Below are positions 53,920-63,052 of a stretch of DNA of 64,000 nucleotides, piece after piece. Below the pieces are notes generated by a model that saw only the letters and a list, made by a program, of their open reading frames with translations, was not told the origin of the DNA and did not search any database. Both the position numbers and the translations under genes were made by a program. The DNA is from Thermoanaerobacterium sp. PSU-2 (GTDB lineage Bacteria > Bacillota > Thermoanaerobacteria > Thermoanaerobacterales > Thermoanaerobacteraceae), in assembly GCF_002102475.1 (NCBI RefSeq), contig NZ_MSQD01000014.1, forward strand, positions 1-64,000, written 5' to 3'. Numbering within the stretch: the first letter of the stretch is position 1; every line of letters begins with the position of its first letter.

Positions 53920-54777
53920 TTAATGAATTGATCTTTTCCTATGCTTGCCTCCCATCACATCAGAAACATCATTGATAGTGACAAAGGCATTTTCATCTTT
54001 ATCATATATGATGGATTTGAGCTTCGCCACTTCTAGACGAGTGACGACAGAGTAAATGATAGTCTTCTGGTTCTTCGAAAATCCTCCTTTTCCCTCAATA
54101 AATGTGACGCCCCTGCCTAACCGTGCAGTTATGGCATCTGCAATCTCCTCACCATATTCTGAAATGATAATGACCGCCTTAGCTTCGTCCAGTCCTTCTA
54201 TTGTTATATCTATCACCTTAAACGCAATAAAATAAGCGATCAGAGAATACATTGCTCTGTCCCATCCAAAAACTAATCCTGCACTGCTTAGAATGAATAC
54301 GTTAAAAAACATCACCATTTCTCCCACTGAAAATGCCGTACGCTTATTTATTATGATTGCAACCATTTCAGTCCCATCAAGGGATCCGCCGTATCGAATA
54401 ATCATTCCTACGCCAATCCCCAAGATTACTCCGCCGAAAACCGACGCAAGCAAAACATCATTTGTGATACCGGGTATAGGGTGTAAAATTGAAACCCATA
54501 ACGACAGAGATAATAAGGAAAACAAAGATGACAAGACAAATGTCCGACCTATCTGATTGTACCCTATAAATAGAAATGGAAGATTATAAACGATTATGAA
54601 TAAGCTAAGCGGCAATTTGGTCAAATAGCTTGAGATTATTGATATTCCCGTGATTCCACCATCAATAATGTTGTTGGGTATGAGAAATATTTCTAATCCT
54701 ACTGCTGCTAAAATCGATCCTAAAAAGAGGAAAATGTATCTAATCATTTCTCGCACAATTGGATGATTTTTCGTCAT
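53920..54777 (-). CDS. YitT-family membrane protein
   Basis: 285 aa: five or six hydrophobic helices (FLFLGSILAAVGLEIFLIPN; DGGITGISIISSYLT) and a C-terminal DUF2179 domain (ARLGRGVTFIEGKGGFSKNQ). ATG 54777 with AAGGAGG upstream. Function of the family is unclear. It sits between 35-bp direct repeats and may be an insertion. The 290 bp upstream (54778-55065) holds no gene. Confidence 0.9.
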   Translation of the reverse strand: MTKNHPIVREMIRYIFLFLGSILAAVGLEIFLIPNNIIDGGITGISIISSYLTKLPLSLFIIVYNLPFLFIGYNQIGRTFVLSSLFSLLSLSLWVSILHPIPGITNDVLLASVFGGVILGIGVGMIIRYGGSLDGTEMVAIIINKRTAFSVGEMVMFFNVFILSSAGLVFGWDRAMYSLIAYFIAFKVIDITIEGLDEAKAVIIISEYGEEIADAITARLGRGVTFIEGKGGFSKNQKTIIYSVVTRLEVAKLKSIIYDKDENAFVTINDVSDVMGGKHRKRSIH

Positions 54778-55057
54778 ATAATCCCTCCTTAAAATTAAAA
54801 TTTATCACTGTTTAATTTATATGATAATCACTTAAGAACATTTACTTGGCATATCTTGTGTATTAACTTCATTGCATGAAATAAGCACATTTTAATAAAT
54901 AACTTTTCTCACACAAAGTGCTTTACATAAAAAACCCATATTATTATACTATAAATGCTAATCTAATTGAAACCCAACATTATAGTGGGCGCCTCATGTG
55001 AACAGAAGACACTTTACTTTCCCCTATTTTTACCGCATACCAAAATTGTACATTAAG

Positions 55058-55092
55058 TTTACACATTAATCCAGGCTGTATCTAAAGCCCAA
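55058..55092. repeat. 35-bp direct repeat, copy 2
   Basis: Starts TTTACACATTAATCCAGG and ends AAAGCCCAA; identical to 53850-53884. It overlaps the 3' end of the 223-aa gene. Confidence 0.9.
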
Positions 55093-55737
55093 CTCTACTG
55101 TCTTTCTTATATAATATCCATTTTCACCTGATTGAAAAACATTAAACCCAGACTTATTTAAAAGCCCTACCGTAAATATATTGGCTTTCATTTCTATCGT
55201 TGCAGTACCGCTTGCCTCGATTTCCTTTGAAGGAAAGACACCTGTTGTAGAAATCGCAGCCGCATGTGGATTTTTCAACTGCCAATCGCCATCATCAGCT
55301 TTCTCCCAATACGTCTTATCAATGCTTTTTATCTGTCTTAAGCTATCGGAATAAACCGTCAAAACTACGTAAAGTCTCACTACGGCAGAATAATCTTTGC
55401 GCTCTTTGTAAATTGTCACTTTTGATGCTTTATTGGTAAAACCCGATACATTTAAAGGCTCTTCTTTTACACCGTAAGCTTCAATGAATTTTCCGCTGTT
55501 TTTGTCACAAACTTCAATCCTTGAAAATCCACCGGAATCCAGCTTTGGCTCAGAGATATTGATACTGTCCTGTAACACATCTATATGGCCATATTTCAAT
55601 TTGATTGTCTTTGCTGGCATATTATCAACGTTTGTACTTTCAGTATCTTTCTGTGTATTGACATTTGATAAATCAAAAGCTATGATGACAAACAAAACCA
55701 CAGCAATAAATGACAAAACATATATCATTTTTCTCAA
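55066..55737 (-). CDS. Secreted/anchored hypothetical protein, 223 aa
   Basis: A TTG at 55737 or an ATG at 55728 (MIYVLSFIAVVLFVIIAFDL) starts a signal-anchor sequence. The rest is a beta-rich extracellular domain (DSINISEPKLDSGGFSRIEV) ending LGFRYSLD. Family unknown. Neighbour of another exported protein. Its 3' end is duplicated beyond yitT. Confidence 0.75.
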   Translation of the reverse strand: MRKMIYVLSFIAVVLFVIIAFDLSNVNTQKDTESTNVDNMPAKTIKLKYGHIDVLQDSINISEPKLDSGGFSRIEVCDKNSGKFIEAYGVKEEPLNVSGFTNKASKVTIYKERKDYSAVVRLYVVLTVYSDSLRQIKSIDKTYWEKADDGDWQLKNPHAAAISTTGVFPSKEIEASGTATIEMKANIFTVGLLNKSGFNVFQSGENGYYIRKTVELGFRYSLD

Positions 55738-55823
55738 TCATACCACCACCAAATATATATTGCCAATATAAAGACCCTCTACATAAAGTGGAAGACCTTT
55801 ATATGTTTATCTTCAAATTGTTT

Positions 55824-56501
55824 TTACTTTAGTCTAACCGTAAAATCGCCTGATATGGGAGAGCCAATCTGTGGTCCATCATTTACAAAAGAAATATAGT
55901 AATTGTATGCGGGGTCCAAATTGTAAAATCTTGTTGCCCACCAGCCAGTATTAGAATTTGTTGAAAATTGATCCGAGCTCATTACAAACTTATTCGTACC
56001 GGCTTGATAAACATTAATGTGCCATAACACATTAGCAGGATAATCGGCTCTTACATCCCAGTCTACATATAGCTGCGTGGAACCATTTGTGAAAAAATAG
56101 TAGTTTGAAAAAATCTCCGTGTTAACTCCACTGAAAGAACCATCATAAGGAAGATTTGTTCCTTTAGTCGCCCGACTAAGGGACATTGGATTAGCTTCAT
56201 TTAAAGAAGCTGCCTTTTGTAATGTCATTTTAATGGTTTCAGAAGCTGGTTTCGCAGTTTCTTCATTTGAAACAGTTATTTGGTTACTGATTATATCCAC
56301 ATTTGAAGGAGCTTGCCTCAAATATGTCATTTTTGTCGTCTCAGACAACGGTTTAAGATTTTCTACAATTGGGGCGGAAATTTGTTTACTACCTGTATCC
56401 ACATTTCCTCCTCGTAAAGCAAATGAAGTTCCACTTAAGCTTAAACTTAAGATGAGTATCAAGATTAAACATATTGATATTCGTATTGATTTTCTGTTCA
56501 T
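55824..56501 (-). CDS. Secreted hypothetical protein, 225 aa
   Basis: ATG 56501 with AAAGGAGGTGG upstream. A clear signal peptide (CLILILILSLSLSGTSFA) is followed by a Ser/Thr/Glu-rich stretch and a C-terminal beta domain (STQLYVDWDVRADYPANVLW). Family unknown. Its promoter has the 47-bp box shared with the VanZ-like gene, beside a LuxR-type regulator gene. Confidence 0.8.
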   Translation of the reverse strand: MNRKSIRISICLILILILSLSLSGTSFALRGGNVDTGSKQISAPIVENLKPLSETTKMTYLRQAPSNVDIISNQITVSNEETAKPASETIKMTLQKAASLNEANPMSLSRATKGTNLPYDGSFSGVNTEIFSNYYFFTNGSTQLYVDWDVRADYPANVLWHINVYQAGTNKFVMSSDQFSTNSNTGWWATRFYNLDPAYNYYISFVNDGPQIGSPISGDFTVRLK

Positions 56502-56565
56502 TTTAATTCCACCTCCTTTCGGTTTTAAACTACTATGCAAACATTATCAGTAAATCTTTGGCTTT

Positions 56566-56594
56566 ATTATATGTTTATTTCATTAATATTTCAA
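56566..56594 (-). promoter_or_regulatory. Promoter of the secreted protein gene
   Basis: On the - strand TTGAAA (56594-56589), 17-nt spacer, TATAAT (56571-56566). Confidence 0.8.
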
Positions 56595-56637
56595 TTGACC
56601 AAAAGTACTAATTTTTTTAGTACGAAAGTACTAAAGT
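56591..56637 (-). promoter_or_regulatory. 47-bp upstream activator-type box, copy 1
   Basis: It holds a perfect dyad TAGTAC-GAAA-GTACTA (56618-56633) and a further AGTACT half (56604-56609), overlapping the -35 region. It is repeated with few changes at 58430-58476. Confidence 0.78.
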
Positions 56638-56657
56638 GGAATAAGCTGCATTTGAAA

Positions 56658-57419
56658 TTATATCAAATCCATCTTCGCCGCTTTGTATATACAGTCCTTT
56701 ACATTTTTCACGTTTAATATTTCAAAAATCTTATTCTTATGGTATTTTACATTGCTTATTGATCTATTAATCATTTTTGCAATCTCTTCATCTGTCTTTC
56801 CTTCCGCTGTTAGTTTCAAAATTTTTAGCTCTACTTCTTCCAATTTTCCTTTTATCATCTCTTTTTTAAGCGATGTGAAATTGTATTCTGTATATTTTCC
56901 CATCAAAAACACCACAAACGCACATTCATCAGATAGTCCGTATTCAGATGATATGTCTACTGATCCTATTAATTCACAACTATTGTCAAAGACAGGTACA
57001 GCTATGCAGTCTATCTCCCTAAAGCACTTAAGATAATGTTCATTCTTTTTTACAAATGCAGTTTCTCTTTCATTTAAAACAATCGATACTGCATTTATTC
57101 CTGCAAATTCTTCTTTCAACGGAATACCTATACTTAAGTAAGAAAATCTGCCTTTATTAGCCCCGATCAAGTCTATTACGACGCCGTTTTCGTCTGTCAA
57201 TAGACATGTATAATTTTTAAATTGGCCATTAAGTTTAGATATTTCATAAACGCTTTTTCTAAAGGCTTTAATTAGCAACTTCTTCTCATCGGAAATGTAA
57301 AGATCTGATACAAACATAAATGGTTTTGCATCTTGATTAAGTCCTCTTTTTGTACACCTTCTCCATGCTTCATCAAAAAAATGTTTATGAGTATCATATT
57401 TTATGACTTCATACTTCAT
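56658..57419 (-). CDS. GAF-like / LuxR-type HTH transcription regulator
   Basis: 253 aa. An N-terminal sensor region (KNYTCLLTDENGVVIDLIGA, GIPLKEEFAGINAVSIVLNE, LIGSVDISSEYGLSD) resembles the GAF domain of AcoR-type regulators. The C-terminal LuxR HTH is LTAEGKTDEEIAKMINRSIS followed by NVKYHKNKIFEIL. ATG 57419 with AGGGAG upstream. It lies next to copy 1 of the 47-bp box and is the obvious candidate to bind it. Confidence 0.85.
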   Translation of the reverse strand: MKYEVIKYDTHKHFFDEAWRRCTKRGLNQDAKPFMFVSDLYISDEKKLLIKAFRKSVYEISKLNGQFKNYTCLLTDENGVVIDLIGANKGRFSYLSIGIPLKEEFAGINAVSIVLNERETAFVKKNEHYLKCFREIDCIAVPVFDNSCELIGSVDISSEYGLSDECAFVVFLMGKYTEYNFTSLKKEMIKGKLEEVELKILKLTAEGKTDEEIAKMINRSISNVKYHKNKIFEILNVKNVKDCIYKAAKMDLI

Positions 57420-57616
57420 CTCGATCTCCCTTATTACAATAAAGTTAAAATATTAACAACGTTTAAAATGTACCAAATTTATTTTTGTATTTTTTCTATA
57501 ATCATATTTCTACAAAAACTTTTGAATTCCTTTTAATGTAATCAAAACTTAACATTTCTTAATAAATTCTTAATGTTTTTAATAAATTTTTTAATTTTTC
57601 TTATCAATAATAAACA

Positions 57617-57639
57617 AGGGACAGATTAATATCTGCCCT
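57617..57639 (-). terminator. Weak terminator after the VanZ-like gene
   Basis: AGGGACAGAT and ATCTGCCCT (57617-57639 region) pair with one bulge; on the - strand TTGTTTATT follows. Confidence 0.45.
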
Positions 57640-57672
57640 TTAGAAATAAGATTAATTGCAAACCATACCTGG

Positions 57673-58239
57673 TTATTCAATTTTATTTGCAACATTATTA
57701 ATATAGTTTGCCATAAAAGATACTTTCCTAATTCCTCTTTGAATTATAAAACCTAATATTAATCCAATAATATTCAATATTACATCATTAACATCGCATG
57801 TATGATTGGGATACTTTGTTAAATAATCAATTATAAATTGAGCAATTTCTATAAATACTGAAAAACACAAACCCAACAATAACGTATAATTAAATCTGTT
57901 CATATTTCTATATATTATCGGCACAAAAAAGCCAAACGGAATAAAAAGTATAATATTCCCAACCACATTTTTTATAACTATATTAATTGGTTGTGATCTC
58001 ATAAGAATAATTATATCTTTCATAGGAACAATATTTACATTTGGAGCATAATTAGGCTTAGGTGGATAAAATGTAATCGGGAAAAACACTACACTTATTA
58101 ATTCAATTGTATAAATAATAAACCCTGCTATAAATGTAACCATAACAATATTTTTTGTCAACTTAAATTGTTTTATAATAAGAGGAATGAAGAAAATAAA
58201 CAAAATAACTTTTAACCCTATCGGAAAATTCATTCCCAA
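57673..58239 (-). CDS. VanZ-like membrane protein, 188 aa
   Basis: Four to five hydrophobic helices and the VanZ landmarks NIILFIPFGFFVPIIYR, SVFIEIAQFIID and CDVNDVILNIIGLILGF. TTG 58239 (GGGAG 10 nt upstream) or ATG 58233. VanZ-like proteins affect surface polymers or teicoplanin susceptibility in some hosts; the role here is unknown. Its promoter has box copy 2. Confidence 0.85.
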   Translation of the reverse strand: MGMNFPIGLKVILFIFFIPLIIKQFKLTKNIVMVTFIAGFIIYTIELISVVFFPITFYPPKPNYAPNVNIVPMKDIIILMRSQPINIVIKNVVGNIILFIPFGFFVPIIYRNMNRFNYTLLLGLCFSVFIEIAQFIIDYLTKYPNHTCDVNDVILNIIGLILGFIIQRGIRKVSFMANYINNVANKIE

Positions 58240-58404
58240 AATAATTCATCTCCCGAATATAACTTAAATAATCTTTCATGTATTACTTGTCAATCCTGAT
58301 GCATAGTTCCATAACCGACTATTGTACATAGTATTTTTACATTTTTTAAAGCTCATCAATCCAATTCTTACGTCCGAGAACTTACCGGTAATTCCCTTAA
58401 CTTT

Positions 58405-58433
58405 ATAATATATCCACCTCATAAATATGTCAA
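58405..58433 (-). promoter_or_regulatory. Promoter of the VanZ-like gene
   Basis: On the - strand TTGACA (58433-58428), 17-nt spacer, TATTAT (58410-58405). The 150-nt leader to the gene and the rest of 58240-58564 hold nothing else I can name. Confidence 0.78.
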
Positions 58434-58476
58434 TTGACCAAAAGTAATAATTTTTTTAATACGAAAGTACTAAGAT
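58430..58476 (-). promoter_or_regulatory. 47-bp upstream activator-type box, copy 2
   Basis: Aligns without gaps to 56591-56637, with the dyad TAATAC-GAAA-GTACTA (58457-58472; one mismatch from perfect). Same position relative to the -35 as copy 1. Confidence 0.78.
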
Positions 58477-58564
58477 GGTACTTGTCGCATGAAAAAAGTT
58501 GTAATGACCTCCTTCTTATAATAAAATAGATGTGTAATAAAATCATATTTAGGAAAGGGTCATT

Positions 58565-59578
58565 ATGAGCAATCTTTTATGGATACTTGAATCAACAAAA
58601 AGTGATAAATTTCCATACAGGCTTAGAATCAAAAAAGACGATACAGTGATTTTATCATTGTTTGTACAGAATAAATGGCCTGGTGCAGGAAGTCAGATAT
58701 TTTGTCTTAAAGATACAAGCGAAGGTTCATCTGATGATTATGAAGTCGTAGAGAAAGTTCCCATCATTTCTATTGATCGGTATGGCAAGCGGCTGTCTGT
58801 AGTTTTAGACCGCGGTGTAAACAAAAGATGTGAATTTCTCTTTCTGAAAAAGAAATACAAGAATAAAGAAGGGGAATATGAACAAATATTTTGGAGAACA
58901 CAGCAGGGCTTAAAGGAGCACAAGCCTCGTGTCAAGTTGACTGCAAAAGGAAACAATAATCTTCACATATTAATTGATACAAATGAAAAGTATCCTTGGA
59001 AATTTAACAATTGCATTGTTGAGAGAATACAATTGCCAGCAGGTGATTATGCATTATTCTATAATAATGAAATAAAAGCCGTCGTAGAAAGGAAAAGTTT
59101 TGAAAATTTTAGAGCCGACATCGCCAATTTGCCAATTTTGCATCAGAAGCTGGGTGAATTGGAAAAATATAAGCATTCGGCACTTGTCATTGAAGCTAAC
59201 TACTCTGATTACTTAAATCCAGACAAATTAGGCGTCTATACGCCATCGTATATGTCAAAGGTGATAGCTGAGATTTTTGCATTTCATCCAAAATTTCAAA
59301 TTATATTTGCTGGCAATAGAAAATTGGCCAATGAATGGACATTACGGTTTTTCCAAGCCATTGTATCACACGAAAGCGAATCTATACCTGATAGAGTCGC
59401 AGAAGAAATATCAGATTATCAAACGAAGAATGACTTTACAGGCGGAATTTACTACGCCATTAGAAAAGAAATTCTTGAAAACATCGATGGAGATTTTACA
59501 ATAAACGATTTAAGAAATAGATTTGTTAATACAAAAGACTCTACAATTAGATATGAAAACTTATTATTAAGTAGCTAA
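58565..59578 (+). CDS. ERCC4-domain nuclease
   Basis: 337 aa. The core ILIDTNEKYPWKF, LPAGDYALFYNNEIKAVVERKS and FRADIAN matches the ERCC4/XPF nuclease pattern (GDxnERKxxxD), with metal-binding Asp, Glu and Lys. An unrelated N-terminal ~130 residues precede it. A stand-alone flap or structure-specific nuclease in repair is likely. ATG 58565 with AGGAAAGGG upstream. Confidence 0.82.
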   Translation: MSNLLWILESTKSDKFPYRLRIKKDDTVILSLFVQNKWPGAGSQIFCLKDTSEGSSDDYEVVEKVPIISIDRYGKRLSVVLDRGVNKRCEFLFLKKKYKNKEGEYEQIFWRTQQGLKEHKPRVKLTAKGNNNLHILIDTNEKYPWKFNNCIVERIQLPAGDYALFYNNEIKAVVERKSFENFRADIANLPILHQKLGELEKYKHSALVIEANYSDYLNPDKLGVYTPSYMSKVIAEIFAFHPKFQIIFAGNRKLANEWTLRFFQAIVSHESESIPDRVAEEISDYQTKNDFTGGIYYAIRKEILENIDGDFTINDLRNRFVNTKDSTIRYENLLLSS

Positions 59579-59793
59579 AAAAGCGCAGACTTCCCCTACA
59601 CCTTTAAAAATAGACTTAAAAGGAAATTAATGGTTAAATTTATGCTTGTTTAGAACTTCAGGTTTAACCCTTCCAAACTTACATTGTTCCATGCCTCATC
59701 ATCAAAGCCGTTATTCCAAAAGCCCATTTTCACCTTAACAACTCTAAATCTTTAAATACCTGATTATCTTTTTTAAAAAACCGATAAAATCGA

Positions 59794-60273
59794 TCACTTA
59801 TGGTACGTCTCACCCTTCATTATCTTGAATGCTCTGTAGATTTGTTCTACCAATATAAGTCTCATAAGCTGATGTGGAAATGTCATCTTTGAAAATGACA
59901 GTTTCAAGTCTGACATAGATTTTATATCGTCGTGTAAACCTAATGACCCTCCTATCACAAACGTTATATTAGAATTGCCCGCTGTCATAACATCTTCTAT
60001 ATAGCGGGCAAATTCCACCGAATCCATTTGTCTACCTTCTATGCAAAGAGATATTATGAAGCTTCCTTTTCTAATCTTATCAACAATTTTAACACTTTCT
60101 CTTTGCATAACACTTATTTTTTCTTTATCACTTAAGCTTTCAGGAGCTCTTTCATCGTTTACTTCAATTATATTTATATTGCAGTATGGCTTCAATCTTT
60201 TGACGTATTCCCGTATTCCATCTTCTATAAATTTCTCTTTTATCTTTCCAACTGCAATTACGTCTATATTCAA
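59794..60273 (-). CDS. rlmH: RlmH, 23S rRNA pseudouridine-1915 N3-methyltransferase
   Basis: TTG 60273 (NIDVIAVGKIKEKFIEDGIR) with GGAGGGAG upstream gives exactly the family length of 159 aa; the longer frame to 60402 lies in another gene. SPOUT methyltransferase with FVIGGSLGLHDDI and SFSKMTFPHQLMRLILVEQI, the trefoil-knot AdoMet motifs. It modifies helix 69 of 23S rRNA. Confidence 0.95.
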   Translation of the reverse strand: MNIDVIAVGKIKEKFIEDGIREYVKRLKPYCNINIIEVNDERAPESLSDKEKISVMQRESVKIVDKIRKGSFIISLCIEGRQMDSVEFARYIEDVMTAGNSNITFVIGGSLGLHDDIKSMSDLKLSFSKMTFPHQLMRLILVEQIYRAFKIMKGETYHK

Positions 60274-60286
60274 AATTCTCCCTCCA

Positions 60287-60454
60287 TTATACGACAAGGT
60301 ACTTAGGAATGTCATCGCAAAAATCGCACTTATGAGGTGCCAACCAATCGGTAAATGATACATCGTCAAGCATGTATATATCTGGCGGTTGCTCATATAC
60401 ATCTACAAACTCTTCAATGGCATCCTCCAAATGTTTTTCACAAACAACGTACAT
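60287..60454 (-). CDS. CxxH/CxxC protein, 55 aa
   Basis: ATG 60454 with GAGGAGA upstream. MYVVCEKHLEDAIEEFVDVY holds a C-x2-H, and HKCDFCDD a C-x2-C near the end. It matches the BA_5709-type CxxH/CxxC family found between htrA and rlmH in Firmicutes. It overlaps the usual spacing to rlmH by only 14 nt. Probably zinc-binding; role unknown. Confidence 0.85.
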   Translation of the reverse strand: MYVVCEKHLEDAIEEFVDVYEQPPDIYMLDDVSFTDWLAPHKCDFCDDIPKYLVV

Positions 60455-60467
60455 AACAATATTCTCC

Positions 60468-61592
60468 TCATTTTCCTAACGTTATTGTAGTCATCCCGAT
60501 ATTCCCCGTCAATGTTCTGTATTTCACACTTACTTTGTCACCTATATTTCTCGAATATATTACAGTTTTAAGCTGCACCATTGTATCAACAGGTTTTCCA
60601 TCGACCTCTAAAAGTATATATCCTTTTTTGATACCAGCCTTTTCTGCCGGACCTGAAGGATCTATGTCAGCAACGTATATCCCTTCCGCTATAACCACAT
60701 CGGCATTTATATAGCTGGCTATCTCTTTATCGTACCCTACTATTCCTAAATAAGGTGCTTTAAATGTACCTGTTGCAATCACTTTTTTAATGATAGGCTT
60801 TACAATATTGATTGGTATGGCAAAGCCCAATCCTTCCGCTGTCGTAACCTTCGCCGTATTGATGCCTATTGCATTTCCTTGAGCATCCACTAAAGGGCCA
60901 CCGCTATTGCCAGGATTTATCGACGCATCCGTCTGTATCAAATCTTCCATGATTTTTTGTTTGTTATTTTCCTCTATTGGCAAGCTTCTGTTTAAAGCGC
61001 TTATTATGCCAGATGTCACTGTCCTTTCAAAGCGAAGCCCTAAAGGATTGCCTATGGCTATCACCGTCTGACCAACTTGAACTTTATCTGAATCTCCCAA
61101 AGGTATGGTCGGAAGATTTTTGGCGTTTACCTTGACAACCGAAAGATCCAATGTAGAGTCAGACCACAAAACTTTACCAGGAAGCGTACTTCCATCGCTT
61201 AAATAGATGGTAAGTTTCTTTGACTCAGGACTTGCCACATGGTTATTCGTAATAATGTACCCGTTTTTGTCCACAATAAATCCAGATCCTACACCTTCTA
61301 CCTGCTTTTCTAATATGTAATACTGCCTTTCATATTCAATAGACGATATTCCAACGACGGCCTGCGTGTCTTTTTTCGCCACAGCTTCTGCTATCGTAGA
61401 AGGCTCTGCTTTAGGTATTATAACTTCTTTTTTAAGTGGAGCAGTATTTGTGTATGGTAAAGGTATCACCTTCCCCCACAAGAATTTTGGAGCAATGTAT
61501 GTAAAAACAAGTGAAGTAATCACAGCTATTATTACAACTGTCGTGAGATACGACGGTCTTTTTACATTTCTATCATCGCCGCTTTGCATCAT
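60468..61592 (-). CDS. htrA: HtrA/DegP-like membrane-anchored serine protease
   Basis: 374 aa. One N-terminal membrane helix (about 16-34), then the S1C protease with TNNHV (His), LDLSVVKV (Asp) and NPGNSGGPL (Ser), then one PDZ domain (GPAEKAGIKKGYILLEV). Extracytoplasmic quality control of misfolded proteins. The ribosome site lies in a 9-bp hairpin (61593-61628). Confidence 0.95.
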   Translation of the reverse strand: MMQSGDDRNVKRPSYLTTVVIIAVITSLVFTYIAPKFLWGKVIPLPYTNTAPLKKEVIIPKAEPSTIAEAVAKKDTQAVVGISSIEYERQYYILEKQVEGVGSGFIVDKNGYIITNNHVASPESKKLTIYLSDGSTLPGKVLWSDSTLDLSVVKVNAKNLPTIPLGDSDKVQVGQTVIAIGNPLGLRFERTVTSGIISALNRSLPIEENNKQKIMEDLIQTDASINPGNSGGPLVDAQGNAIGINTAKVTTAEGLGFAIPINIVKPIIKKVIATGTFKAPYLGIVGYDKEIASYINADVVIAEGIYVADIDPSGPAEKAGIKKGYILLEVDGKPVDTMVQLKTVIYSRNIGDKVSVKYRTLTGNIGMTTITLGK

Positions 61593-61628
61593 ATCACCTC
61601 ACAATTATCATGTGTATTATGAGGTGAT
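61593..61628 (-). promoter_or_regulatory. Hairpin that can hide the htrA ribosome binding site
   Basis: ATCACCTCA (61593-61601) and TGAGGTGAT (61620-61628) are exact inverted repeats around 18 nt. In the mRNA the ribosome site GAGGTGAT of htrA would be fully paired, directly next to the start codon. Confidence 0.65.
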
Positions 61629-61648
61629 TTATTCTATATTTATGTACA

Positions 61649-61676
61649 AAAATAAGTCCTAATGAGGACTTATTTT
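61649..61676 (-). terminator. murA terminator
   Basis: AAAATAAGTCC (61649-61659) and GGACTTATTTT (61666-61676) form an 11-bp stem whose arm contains the murA stop; on the - strand a T run follows. Confidence 0.85.
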
Positions 61677-62920
61677 ACCCTTTTTATGTCTGCGCCTAAT
61701 TTTTGCAGTTTTTTCTCCATCGACTCATATCCTCTGTCGATATGGTAGATATTCTTAACCTCTGTAGTGCCGCTGGCCGCAAGTCCAGCTATCACCATAG
61801 CTGCGCCAGCCCTTAAGTCAGTAGCTGTAAGCGGCGCACCAGTAAGCTTTTGAGTTCCTTCTATGACAGCTATGCGACCTTCCACCTTTGCATTGACTCC
61901 CATCTTCTTAAGTTCATCTAAGTATTTAAACCTGCCTTCATACACATTTTCGGTTATAACGCTGACCCCATCCGCAAGAGCCAATAATACTGCCATCAGT
62001 TGTTGCATATCTGTAGGAAAACCTGGATATGGCTGTGTCTTAATGTCTACTCTTTTCAACCTGCCATCTGTGGTAACTCTCAGTTCTTCATCATACTCCT
62101 CGATTTTCACACCCATTTCAGACATCTTCGCGATTATGGACTCTAAGTGTTTCGGTATTATGCCTTTTACGATGACATCCCCATGTGTTGCCGCCGCAGC
62201 CACCATGTACGTCCCAGCTTCTATCTGATCAGGTATTACTGTATGCCTGCAGCCATGAAGCTTGTCTACTCCAATGATTTTTATGGTGTCTGTACCAGCG
62301 CCTTTTATATTGGCACCCATTGCATTTAGGAAGTTTGCTACATCCACGACATGAGGTTCCTTTGCACAATTTTCAAGTATTGTAGTGCCTTCAGCTTTAC
62401 AGGCAGCCAACATCAAGTTTATAGTAGCACCTACGCTTACAACGTCAAAATATATATGATTCCCCACTAACTTATCTGCTTTTACCCTTATTATTCCATG
62501 TTCTATAGTCGTTTTTGCGCCTAACGCTTCAAATCCCTTTATGTGCTGGTCGATTGGTCTCACACCTATGTTGCATCCACCAGGCATGGCTATAGCAGCC
62601 TCTTTAAACCTGCTTAAAAGGGCACCTATAAGATAGTATGAAGCCCTCATCTGGCTTGCCAACTCATGCGGCGGACAAAATGAATTGATGCCTTCAGGAT
62701 CTATCAAGATCTCATGCTCTTTCTTGGTGGTTTTTCCACCAAGATATTGAATCATTTTGCTAAGCAATTCTATGTCGTTTATCTCTGGCAAATTGTCAAT
62801 ACAACTGGGAGTATCTGCTAAAAGAGCAGCAGGAAGTATGGCAACAGCAGAATTTTTCGCCCCACTAATCTCAACTGTTCCTTTAAGAGGTATTCCTCCA
62901 TTTATAACAAACTTATCCAC
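61670..62920 (-). CDS. murA: UDP-N-acetylglucosamine 1-carboxyvinyltransferase MurA
   Basis: 416 aa. [20 protein letters not shown] at the N-terminus, catalytic Cys in [20 protein letters not shown] (fosfomycin target), and [20 protein letters not shown] near the end. First committed step of peptidoglycan synthesis. ATG 62920. It lies between yycI and htrA, apparently with its own terminator on each side. Confidence 0.96.
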   Translation of the reverse strand: MDKFVINGGIPLKGTVEISGAKNSAVAILPAALLADTPSCIDNLPEINDIELLSKMIQYLGGKTTKKEHEILIDPEGINSFCPPHELASQMRASYYLIGALLSRFKEAAIAMPGGCNIGVRPIDQHIKGFEALGAKTTIEHGIIRVKADKLVGNHIYFDVVSVGATINLMLAACKAEGTTILENCAKEPHVVDVANFLNAMGANIKGAGTDTIKIIGVDKLHGCRHTVIPDQIEAGTYMVAAAATHGDVIVKGIIPKHLESIIAKMSEMGVKIEEYDEELRVTTDGRLKRVDIKTQPYPGFPTDMQQLMAVLLALADGVSVITENVYEGRFKYLDELKKMGVNAKVEGRIAVIEGTQKLTGAPLTATDLRAGAAMVIAGLAASGTTEVKNIYHIDRGYESMEKKLQKLGADIKRVK

Positions 62921-63027
62921 TGTTTAATCTTCCCTTCACAGAATCTAAAAAACTTCACAATCATACATATATACTTTAATACAATTTCAACAATTTTACA
63001 AGCATTTTTACAAAAACATCTTGCACA

Positions 63028-63052
63028 AAAAGAGAGGTAATTTTTACCTCTC
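63028..63052 (-). terminator. yycI terminator
   Basis: GAGAGGTAA (63032-63040) and TTACCTCTC (63044-63052) are inverted with a 3-nt loop; on the - strand TTTTTG follows. The yycI stop codon lies in the stem. Confidence 0.88.

Noticed and set aside
54778..55065. Hidden gene or RNA upstream of yitT
   Set aside because: No frame with a ribosome site, no tRNA-like or riboswitch-like fold noticed; only weak promoter-like AT stretches.
59579..59793. Gene between the ERCC4 nuclease and rlmH
   Set aside because: Only short, interrupted frames; a weak CGAT/ATCG hairpin near 59782 could end rlmH but is too short to call.
60274..60402. 43-residue N-terminal extension of RlmH
   Set aside because: The region encodes the CxxH/CxxC protein in another frame, and TTG 60273 gives the family length of 159 aa.
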